Assembly: GCA_910586435.1 (NCBI GenBank)
Contig: CAJUGT010000065.1
Location: forward strand, 1-20,736
Direction: 5' to 3'
Length of the DNA: 20,736 nt
From: an uncultured Acetatifactor sp.
Lineage (GTDB): Bacteria > Bacillota > Clostridia > Lachnospirales > Lachnospiraceae
Shown here piece after piece: positions 7,458 through 14,405 of the stretch. The position numbers were made by a program, and so were the translations under genes. Below the pieces are notes generated by a model, which had not been told where the DNA came from, made no database searches, and saw nothing but the letters and a program-made list of their open reading frames with translations. How positions within the stretch are numbered: position 1 is the stretch's first letter; each line of letters begins with the position of its first letter.

Positions 7458-7891
7458 GTTACTGTTCAGAGCCAGTAGTGGCTTGCGGCTGGATTGCTTG
7501 GCGGCGAAAGGGCCGGCGGCTACAACTGATATTATGAAAGGTTCAAAAAGGATGCGCAAAATGATACGCCATTGGCAAGTCCTTATGAGATACAGAAAAT
7601 TGAGAACTTAAGGGGCATTGATTTTCTGGCTCCAAACCAAGTACCTATATTGTAAAACTTTCGGAAATACAGGCGTCAGGGGCATGGGGGGTTACGTGAC
7701 AGCACAGGAGGGCGCTTTTAGACCGGAGATGAAATCCAGCGTCTACGCAGGCTTGGACACAGTACTTTTGTGTCCTAGACGGAGTTGACGCTTAGTTCAT
7801 CGGAGGCGTTGCCCGAGCCGAACGTAACCCCCCATGCCCCGGATGCCGTCCCCTGGACAGCCGCAAGCCACTACTGGCTCTGAACAGTAAC
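7458..7891. mobile_element. 434-bp terminal-inverted-repeat element (MITE-like), complete copy
   Basis: The ends are 34-bp perfect inverted repeats: 7458-7491 and 7858-7891, beginning gttactgttcagagccagt. Inside is a second inverted repeat, ggggcatggggggttacgt at 7679-7697 and its complement at 7822-7840, extendable to about 26 bp with mismatches. Between these lie shorter nested stems (7728-7733/7796-7801, 7738-7743/7787-7792, 7755-7761/7769-7775). No transposase frame is present and no target duplication is obvious. A second copy of one arm, inverted, is at 20601-20736, with 54 identical bases (7790-7843 against 20683-20736). It sits between the divergent murT and potA genes. A non-autonomous mobile repeat is the best guess; I do not recognise its family. 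Confidence 0.75.
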
Positions 7892-7930
7892 ATAACCCGT
7901 AATCCATTGGCTGTAGATGATGGGTTAAGG

Positions 7931-7959
7931 TAGCCAAACGCAGCGGTTTATGTTATACT
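7931..7959 (+). promoter_or_regulatory. Promoter of the pot operon
   Basis: TATACT at 7954-7959 is preceded by TGT (7951-7953), giving an extended -10. The -35 TAGCCA (7931-7936) is 17 bp upstream and matches 4 of 6 consensus bases. It lies just outside the repeat element and about 125 bp before the potA start, leaving a leader of roughly 120 bases. Confidence 0.6.
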
Positions 7960-8085
7960 TGTGTCATGGGAACATGGAAATCTAAGAACAGGCATAACTT
8001 CCTACCTCGATACCACATAATAGAGAGCAGACAAATATGCGACATATGGTAAACAGATATGGCTGCACAGAAGGAGAAGGTGATA

Positions 8086-9663
8086 ATGGAACAAAAGAAA
8101 CTGATTGAATTTAGAGAAATAGTAAAAAGTTTTGACGGACAAGTTGTCTTAAAAGGGGTAAATCTCGATATTTACGAAAATGAATTTGTTACGCTCCTGG
8201 GGCCCAGCGGATGTGGAAAGACCACACTCTTAAGGATTCTGGGAGGATTTATAGATGCCGATGAAGGCAAGGTTATTTTTAAAGGGGAAGAAATCAATCA
8301 TAAGCCCCCGTATCAAAGGGAGCTTAATACCGTGTTCCAGAAATACGCATTGTTCCCCCACTTAAATGTATATGAAAATATAGCGTTCGGACTTAAAATA
8401 AATAAGATCAGCAAGGATGTAATTGACCAGAAAGTACTGAAAATGTTGAAGCTCATTGGGCTGGAAGGATTTGAGGGAAAAAATATTACATTATTATCCG
8501 GCGGTCAGCAGCAGCGAGTCGCAATTGCCAGGGCGCTTGTAAATGAGCCAAAGGTTTTGCTGCTTGATGAGCCTCTTGCGGCGCTGGATTTGAAACTCAG
8601 ACAGGAGATGCAGTATGAGCTGAAACGGATTCAGCAGGAGGTGGGCATCACCTTTATTTTTGTAACCCATGACCAGGAAGAGGCTTTGACCATGTCGGAC
8701 AAGATTGTGGTTATGAAAAACGGAGAAATCCAGCAGGTGGGCACTCCGCAGGAAATCTATAATGAGCCGGCAAACCGCTATGTGGCGAATTTTATCGGTG
8801 AGAGCAATATTATACCCGGTGTGATGTTGGAAGACTATAGAGTTTTATTTGATGATATTATTTTTGAATGTGTGGATTTCGGATTCAGGGACCACGAACC
8901 GGTGGATGTGGTAATCCGTCCGGAAGATATTGATATTGTGGATGTAAAAAACGGCAAGATGGTTGGCCAGGTGCAAAGTGTTCTGTTCAAAGGGGTCCAT
9001 TATGAGATTATGGTTGAAACCATTCCGGGTACTCGGGTTACTGTGAATATGCAGGTGATTCACAGCCATGATGTGGCCAGTGAAAACGGAAGGGAGAAAA
9101 TCAGCGCAACGAATTTTTATGTGGACCTGGAAGATGTGAAATTGCTGGATGACAAAGAGGTGGTGGCCCGCTCCAATGCGCAGGCATGGAATCCCGAGAC
9201 GGACGATTATGTTTCCATCTCCAAGGTAGAATATGATGTGAAAGAGGAAGAAGGACAGTACCCTGTTATATTCACCACTTCCGGAGGAACCAGCATAGAG
9301 AGAACGATATATGTGGTGAATCAGCCATTTATAAGCAATGAAAAAGCAAACGAAGCGGTTATGGCATTTGACTTTCAGACAACGGTGGAAGAAATAAAAG
9401 AATCCCAGGCCCTGGACACGGACATTAAGACATGGGCAAACGCGCAGGGCTGGAAGCTGAGTGATGAAAGTCAGAGTGTGGACATCAGCGTGGATTATGA
9501 TTTTGAACCAAAAAATGTGACAGAAGGCGTTTATCGAATTACCTTTTCCACCATGGGAAGGGAATTTAAAATTCATACTACGGATTATATTCAGGAAGGG
9601 CAGGAAGTTGGACTGACATTCTTCCCGGAAGATATACATGTCATGTCAAGGATGGTGTTTTAG
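8086..9663 (+). CDS. potA: Spermidine/putrescine ABC transporter ATP-binding protein PotA, with C-terminal insertion
   Basis: PotA hydrolyses ATP on the cytoplasmic side to drive polyamine import through PotB and PotC. Motifs are all present: Walker A GPSGCGKT (39-46), Q-loop near Q85, signature LSGGQ (137-141), Walker B VLLLDEP (157-163) and switch H195. ESNIIPG near 239 and VVIRPEDI (275-282) mark the start of the TOBE region. At 525 residues it is about 150 longer than ordinary PotA. TOBE-like sequence runs to about residue 325, and the usual final strand (IHTTDYIQEGQEVGLTFFPE then DIHVM) appears only at 496-520. The intervening 160 or so residues look like two beta-rich repeats. ATG 8086 is chosen because GGAGAAGG lies just upstream; ATG 8059 has no site. 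The potB start codon follows the stop directly. Confidence 0.93.
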   Translation: MEQKKLIEFREIVKSFDGQVVLKGVNLDIYENEFVTLLGPSGCGKTTLLRILGGFIDADEGKVIFKGEEINHKPPYQRELNTVFQKYALFPHLNVYENIAFGLKINKISKDVIDQKVLKMLKLIGLEGFEGKNITLLSGGQQQRVAIARALVNEPKVLLLDEPLAALDLKLRQEMQYELKRIQQEVGITFIFVTHDQEEALTMSDKIVVMKNGEIQQVGTPQEIYNEPANRYVANFIGESNIIPGVMLEDYRVLFDDIIFECVDFGFRDHEPVDVVIRPEDIDIVDVKNGKMVGQVQSVLFKGVHYEIMVETIPGTRVTVNMQVIHSHDVASENGREKISATNFYVDLEDVKLLDDKEVVARSNAQAWNPETDDYVSISKVEYDVKEEEGQYPVIFTTSGGTSIERTIYVVNQPFISNEKANEAVMAFDFQTTVEEIKESQALDTDIKTWANAQGWKLSDESQSVDISVDYDFEPKNVTEGVYRITFSTMGREFKIHTTDYIQEGQEVGLTFFPEDIHVMSRMVF

Positions 9664-10497
9664 ATGAAAAAATTTTCGCAGATGGCAATTCCATATATTA
9701 TCTGGTCCATGCTTATGCTGGTGCTGCCCATGGCGCTGATTGCGTTATATTCCATTACACAGCCGGGCAACAGTATCATTTCATTCTCCGTTACACTGGA
9801 TCATTATATTAAATTTTTTACTGACCCGGACTTTTTGATTATTCTCTGGCGGTCACTTATGATTGCGCTGAAAACCACAATGATATGCCTGGCGCTGGGG
9901 TATCCGATTGCGTATTATATTTCCCATTGTGAGGAACGCACGCAGAATAACCTGGTGTTTTGTGTTACAATTCCCATGTGGATTAATATGCTGGTCAGGA
10001 CTTACGCATGGATTGGGCTTTTAAGCGAGGGCGGACTGATACAGAGATTTCTGGGGATTCTGGGTCTGGGGAATTCGGAACTCTTATATACGGAGGGCGC
10101 GGTACTCTTGGGGATGGTATATAATTTCCTCCCGTTTATGATTTTGCAGATTAATACCACCCTGTGCAAAATGGACGGTTCTCTTCTGGAAGCGGCAGCG
10201 GATTTGGGCGCCAATCCCATACAGACGTTCCGGCGTGTGACCCTCCCGCTGTCGCTGCCGGGAGTCATCAACGGCATTACTCTGGTATTTCTTCCGGCGG
10301 TGAGCTCATTTTTTATTCCGAAACTTCTCGGCGGCGGAAAATACTTCCTCATTGGGAATGTGATTGAAAACCAGTTTATTACTGTTGGGGAATGGAATTT
10401 TGGCAGCGCCATATCCATGATTATAGCGGCCATAATGATGCTGCTTATGATGTGTGTACATAAAGTGGAGAAACACAACCGGGGGGAAAAGGAATAG
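9664..10497 (+). CDS. potB: Spermidine/putrescine ABC transporter permease PotB
   Basis: This 277-residue inner-membrane permease forms half of the polyamine channel. About six hydrophobic segments are visible (around 9-31, 61-83, 97-119, 144-166, 200-222 and 247-268). The cytoplasmic EAA loop that docks onto the ATPase is EAAADLGANPIQTFRRVTLP (176-195) followed by LSLPG. The ATG directly abuts the potA stop codon, so translation is probably coupled. The product is listed as PotB rather than PotC because of gene order and because the next gene carries the PotC-like sequence. A 71-bp gap with a hairpin repeat separates it from potCD. Confidence 0.92.
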   Translation: MKKFSQMAIPYIIWSMLMLVLPMALIALYSITQPGNSIISFSVTLDHYIKFFTDPDFLIILWRSLMIALKTTMICLALGYPIAYYISHCEERTQNNLVFCVTIPMWINMLVRTYAWIGLLSEGGLIQRFLGILGLGNSELLYTEGAVLLGMVYNFLPFMILQINTTLCKMDGSLLEAAADLGANPIQTFRRVTLPLSLPGVINGITLVFLPAVSSFFIPKLLGGGKYFLIGNVIENQFITVGEWNFGSAISMIIAAIMMLLMMCVHKVEKHNRGEKE

Positions 10498-10502
10498 TCC
10501 GG

Positions 10503-10558
10503 CTAAGAAATAGCAACCTCACCCTTTAGTGCCGCTGCGCAGCGGCTTTAGATAGGAG
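10503..10558 (+). repeat. CACCCTTTAGTGC-hairpin leader motif, copy 2
   Basis: The potB-potCD gap holds ggctaagaaat (a relative of the module end at 3874-3884), then caccctttagtgc at 10520-10532 and a perfect 16-bp palindrome gccgctgcgcagcggc at 10531-10546. AGGAG of potCD follows at 10554-10558. It corresponds to the GH88 leader without the roughly 130-base middle part. The hairpin could weaken read-through or protect the messenger; that is inference. Confidence 0.7.
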
Positions 10559-10568
10559 TATAACTGTT

Positions 10569-12458
10569 ATGAAAAAAGGAAAACGTCCGGTTGGGAAGAT
10601 TTTAATGGTGCTTTCCATTGCTTTTTTCTATCTTCCCATATTATATATGATTGTGTTCTCTTTCAATGACGGAAAATCCCTGACTGCGTTTACCGGTTTT
10701 TCTCTGCGCTGGTATGGGCATATGCTGGAAACGGGGGGGATGTTGGAGGCATTGTATACCACATTCAGCGTTGCGCTGATTGCGGCATTTATTGCTACCG
10801 TTGTGGGGACATTTTCTGCCATAGGGCTTAGCAAGTCCAGAAAACTGATACGGGATCTTATGAAGCAGGTGGATAATCTGCCCATGATGAATCCTGAGAT
10901 TGTGACAGCCATCGGCCTGATGCTGCTGTTCATAACCTTTCGGGTGGAGAAAGGGTATATCACCATGCTGCTTGCCCACATTGCATTCTGTATTCCCTAT
11001 GTCATTCTGTCCGTTATGCCAAAGATACGCTCTCTTGATCGGGATCTTGCGGATGCGGCAATGGACTTGGGAGCAACGCCCTGGCAGGCGTTAATCAAGG
11101 TTATCATACCACAGATTATGCCGGGAATCGTATCGGGGGCTTTGATTGCGTTTACCATGTCGGTGGATGATTTTATCATTTCCTATTTTGTCACAGGGGG
11201 CGGAGTGAAGAATTTAAGCATCATGGTATATACCATGAGCAGAAGGATTAATCCCAGCATAAACGCTGCTTCCACATTAATGATTGTCATCATTACCGTC
11301 ATACTTGTATTGATTAATGTAGCGCCTGCGATTGCCATGAAGAAGCGGAAGAAAGAGAATGGGATAAGGGGATATTTTGTACCGGCCGCAGTGGCATGCG
11401 CCTGTGTGGCGGGGCTTGTGATTTCCATAAGATTTGGCAGTGTATCAGAAAGGCGTCCCTTTGAAGGGGAAGTGCTGCATATCTATAACTGGGGGGAGTA
11501 TACGGGTGAAAATATCATAGCGGATTTTGAGGAATATACCGGCGCCAAAGTTGTCATGGAGAACTTTGAATCCAATGAGCAGATGTATATCAAGGTGGCC
11601 AATGGAGAAGCATATGATATTCTTGTGCCAAGCGATTATATGATTCAGAGGCTGATTGAGGAGGGATACCTGCAAAAGCTGGACCATTCCATGCTGGATT
11701 GTATGGATAAACTGGCCGATGCGGTAAAAGGACTTCCGTATGATACCCAAAATGAGTATTCCATCCCCTATTTTTGGGGGACGGTGGGAATTGTATATGA
11801 CAAGAATAAGGTGGACATTGAGACATTGGAGCAGGAGGGATATAATATCTTTCTGAACCAAAAGTACAGGGGAGACATTTATCTGTATGATTCGGAGCGT
11901 GACTGTTTTATGATGGCTCTGAAGGCATTGGGGTATTCCATGAACACGGAGAACCAGGAAGAACTGAACAGAGCATATGAATGGCTGCTGCAATGTGTTC
12001 AGACCATGAGAGCGGAAATTGTCACAGACGAAATTATCGACAATATGGCCCAGGGAAGAAGGGCATTGGGGTTAATGTATTCCGGCGACGCAGCATATGT
12101 TATGACAGAGAACGAAAATATGGGATTCTACCTTCCGGAATCAGGAACCAATCTGTGGTCTGACGCAATGGTGATTCCCAAAAACGCGAAGAATCCGGAA
12201 CTGGCGCACCTGTTTATTAACTTTGCCTGTGATTTTGACGGAGCCTATGACAATTCCAGTTATGTGGGATATACATCGGCAAACCAGGAGGTTATGGATG
12301 TTTTGTCCGGTACGGGCGGAGATTTTGAGGGAATTGAAGCATACATTCCCAGGAGCGGTTATGAGTTGGATGAGGTGTTCGTCTATAATGAGAAAACCAG
12401 AAAAGATATCAGCACCATGTGGAGCAGAGTGAAAATTGCGGCAAGCAACGCAAATTAG
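10569..12458 (+). CDS. potCD: Fused polyamine permease and substrate-binding protein PotCD
   Basis: This 629-residue protein joins two usually separate transporter parts. Residues 1-258 are a PotC-type permease with six hydrophobic segments and the EAA loop DAAMDLGATPWQALIKVIIP (162-181). A seventh hydrophobic segment (about 269-287) then carries the chain outward and anchors residues 300-629, a PotD-like binding domain. Binding-domain signs are HIYNWGEYTG (304-313), YDILVPSDYM (349-358), WGTVGIVYDKNKV (403-415) and LWSDAMVIPKNAKNPE (529-544). The Trp and Asp of the last motif match known polyamine contacts in Escherichia coli PotD. The acidic pair of E. coli DDARE is altered here to DSERD. 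Such fusions are known in Firmicutes. AGGAG at 10554-10558 supports the start. Substrate is probably spermidine or putrescine. Confidence 0.93.
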   Translation: MKKGKRPVGKILMVLSIAFFYLPILYMIVFSFNDGKSLTAFTGFSLRWYGHMLETGGMLEALYTTFSVALIAAFIATVVGTFSAIGLSKSRKLIRDLMKQVDNLPMMNPEIVTAIGLMLLFITFRVEKGYITMLLAHIAFCIPYVILSVMPKIRSLDRDLADAAMDLGATPWQALIKVIIPQIMPGIVSGALIAFTMSVDDFIISYFVTGGGVKNLSIMVYTMSRRINPSINAASTLMIVIITVILVLINVAPAIAMKKRKKENGIRGYFVPAAVACACVAGLVISIRFGSVSERRPFEGEVLHIYNWGEYTGENIIADFEEYTGAKVVMENFESNEQMYIKVANGEAYDILVPSDYMIQRLIEEGYLQKLDHSMLDCMDKLADAVKGLPYDTQNEYSIPYFWGTVGIVYDKNKVDIETLEQEGYNIFLNQKYRGDIYLYDSERDCFMMALKALGYSMNTENQEELNRAYEWLLQCVQTMRAEIVTDEIIDNMAQGRRALGLMYSGDAAYVMTENENMGFYLPESGTNLWSDAMVIPKNAKNPELAHLFINFACDFDGAYDNSSYVGYTSANQEVMDVLSGTGGDFEGIEAYIPRSGYELDEVFVYNEKTRKDISTMWSRVKIAASNAN

Positions 12459-12482
12459 GAATTCGGAGGAGAGGAATAAAAT

Positions 12483-13985
12483 ATGAGTAATATGAGAGGA
12501 ATTGATACTCCGGTGCGGGAACGCAGAAGGCGGGTGTTCAAAGAAGTAGCGGCACTGGCTTACCATTCGGAAAACCTGAAAGACGATATGGAAGCGCTGC
12601 CCTATAAAATAGTAGACTATGAAGAGCCGCTGTACTGGGAGAGCGTATACAGAGATCGAGCCATTATCCGGGAGCGTATCCGTCTGGCCATGGGTATGAG
12701 CCTGCGTCCGGAGAACAGGGAACATCCCGGGCATCTGACCCAGGGACTGGAAGAGAGCAACATAGATGAGAAATATTATGAACCGCCCCTGATGCAGGTG
12801 ATTCCCTCCGCCTGTAACGCATGTCCTGAGAACCGTTATGAAGTGACCAGCTCCTGCATGGGCTGTGTGGCGCATCCATGCCAAAGCGTGTGCCCAAAGG
12901 GCGCCATATCCATGAAAGACGGAAAATCTGTGATTGATCAGGAAAAGTGCATTCAATGCGGCAAATGCAAGGATATATGTCCTTATGACGCCATCTGTCA
13001 TAAACAGCGTCCATGCAAAGCGGCCTGTGGGGTGAATGCCATTAAATCTGACAGGTTTGGCCGGGCATATATAGATAATGCCATGTGTGTATCCTGCGGA
13101 CAATGTATGGTAAGCTGTCCCTTTGGCGCCATTGCGGACAAATCTCAAATATTTCAGCTGATTCGCGCCATGCAGTCAGGAAAGAGCGTTATCGCTCAGG
13201 TGGCGCCGGCTTTTGCAGGGCAGTTTGGGCCGGATGTGACACCGGATCAGTTCAAGACAGCATTAAAGGAACTGGGTTTTGCGGATGTATATGAAACGGC
13301 GTTGGGAGCGGATATGGGATGCATGGCGGAAGCGGAGCATTATGTGAAAGAGGTTGTGAGTGGGAAACAGGCTTTTGCTCTGACTTCCTGCTGTCCGTCC
13401 TGGTCGGTAATGGCGAAACATCTCTTTCCTGAAACCATTGACAAGATTAGCAATGAACTGACGCCCATGGTGGCCACGGCCAGAGTGATCAAACAGGAAC
13501 ACCCGGAAGCTTTGGTGGTGTTTATAGGGCCCTGTGCTTCCAAGAAACTGGAAGCCAGCCGCCGGACGGTTCGATCCCATGTGGACTTTGTGATTACCTT
13601 TGAAGAACTTACGGGAATGTTTGAAGCAAAGGGTATTTTATTGGATGAAATCCAGGCAATGGATGAAATGCGGGATGCCACAGGCGCCGGACGGGGATAT
13701 GGCGTGGCAGGCGGTGTGGCAAATGCCATTGAAGAGTGTATTAAGACCTATTATCCGGGCACGGAAGTGAAGGTGGAACATGCCGAAGGGCTTGCTGAAT
13801 GCAGGAAGATGCTGCTTCTTGCGAAAGCGGGCAAAAAGGACGGATGCCTGATTGAAGGAATGGCCTGCCCCGGAGGCTGTGTGGCCGGGGCCGGGACAAA
13901 CATTGCCATTTCGCAGGCGGCCAAAGAGGTGGCAAAGTTTAAGTCGGAGGCGCAAACGGCGGTGCCTGAGAGCGGCAAGGGCTGA
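12483..13985 (+). CDS. Monomeric [FeFe] hydrogenase, group B-like
   Basis: This 500-residue iron-sulfur protein carries all three H-cluster motifs: L1 TSCCPSW (301-307, C303 and C304), L2 IGPCASKKLE (348-357, C351) and L3 EGMACPGGCVAGAG (458-471, C462 and C466). The GPC form of L2 and the L3 ending fit group B rather than the classical group A enzymes. The N-terminal half has many cysteines: CNAC (111-114), CMGCVAHPCQSVCP (125-138), a ferredoxin-like CIQCGKCKDICP (156-167), CKAAC (178-182) and CVSCGQCMVSCP (202-213). These would hold several [4Fe-4S] clusters. It should interconvert protons and hydrogen or sense hydrogen; the physiological role of group B is poorly known. It begins 24 bp after potCD with GGAGGAGAGG upstream, so it is probably cotranscribed with the transporter. 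Maturation genes are not in the window. Confidence 0.9.
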   Translation: MSNMRGIDTPVRERRRRVFKEVAALAYHSENLKDDMEALPYKIVDYEEPLYWESVYRDRAIIRERIRLAMGMSLRPENREHPGHLTQGLEESNIDEKYYEPPLMQVIPSACNACPENRYEVTSSCMGCVAHPCQSVCPKGAISMKDGKSVIDQEKCIQCGKCKDICPYDAICHKQRPCKAACGVNAIKSDRFGRAYIDNAMCVSCGQCMVSCPFGAIADKSQIFQLIRAMQSGKSVIAQVAPAFAGQFGPDVTPDQFKTALKELGFADVYETALGADMGCMAEAEHYVKEVVSGKQAFALTSCCPSWSVMAKHLFPETIDKISNELTPMVATARVIKQEHPEALVVFIGPCASKKLEASRRTVRSHVDFVITFEELTGMFEAKGILLDEIQAMDEMRDATGAGRGYGVAGGVANAIEECIKTYYPGTEVKVEHAEGLAECRKMLLLAKAGKKDGCLIEGMACPGGCVAGAGTNIAISQAAKEVAKFKSEAQTAVPESGKG

Positions 13986-14005
13986 TTTCAGCCCTTTGAG
14001 TTTTC
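13977..14005 (+). terminator. Terminator-like hairpin at the hydrogenase stop codon
   Basis: Arms aagggctga (13977-13985, containing the TGA stop) and tcagccctt (13988-13996) form a 9-bp stem with a very short loop. The tail tgagtttt is only weakly T-rich, so it may act as a 3' stabilising hairpin rather than a strong terminator. Confidence 0.5.
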
Positions 14006-14113
14006 AAGCAGGGCTGTCATCCCCACAACGGCTTTTATAGAGAAGACAGCGAATGTTTTTCTGGTGTATTGGATATAGCAGGAGATGCTGGTTCGTGAAG
14101 CTGACGATATCAT

Positions 14114-14145
14114 GAGGCAAAAGATTTTTCTTTGCCTCTTTTTTT
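14114..14145 (+). terminator. Rho-independent terminator
   Basis: Arms gaggcaaa (14114-14121) and tttgcctc (14131-14138) enclose a 9-base loop and are followed by seven T. This probably ends the pot-hydrogenase transcript and argues against the SpoIIE gene starting upstream of it at 14085. Confidence 0.8.
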
Positions 14146-14405
14146 GGCGCAAATTTATGAGGAGGAAGTGCTCGGAGGAATGCTTTGGCCTCCGAAATAT
14201 ACAAATGGTACTGAAAAAACAACAATGTATTCCATGGAAGATTCAGAAAGGATATTTTTTGATATACTATGCCATATTTGTGTTTCAGCTCTTTTTGGCA
14301 AAAAAGGCGCGTTCACGGGATAACCCCAATGCGGAAACAATGTTGGTCTCAGAAGAAAATGTCCGGGGCAGGGGGGTTCAGTATTGCAAGGAGAGGAAGA
14401 ATGGT
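14146..14405. other. Upstream region of the SpoIIE-type phosphatase gene
   Basis: Between the terminator and the gene there is a TATACT (14263-14268) that could be a -10 element, but no good -35 is found at the right distance. The phosphatase reading frame is open through this stretch back to 14085. The predicted extra residues show no family resemblance. Confidence 0.4.

Noticed and set aside
12141..13148. 335-codon minus-strand frame across potCD and the hydrogenase
   Set aside because: Antisense shadow spanning two real genes and their ribosome binding site.
14085..14405. Long N-terminal extension of the SpoIIE-type phosphatase
   Set aside because: It crosses a good terminator hairpin, lacks a ribosome binding site, and ATG 14406 has AGGAGAGG upstream.
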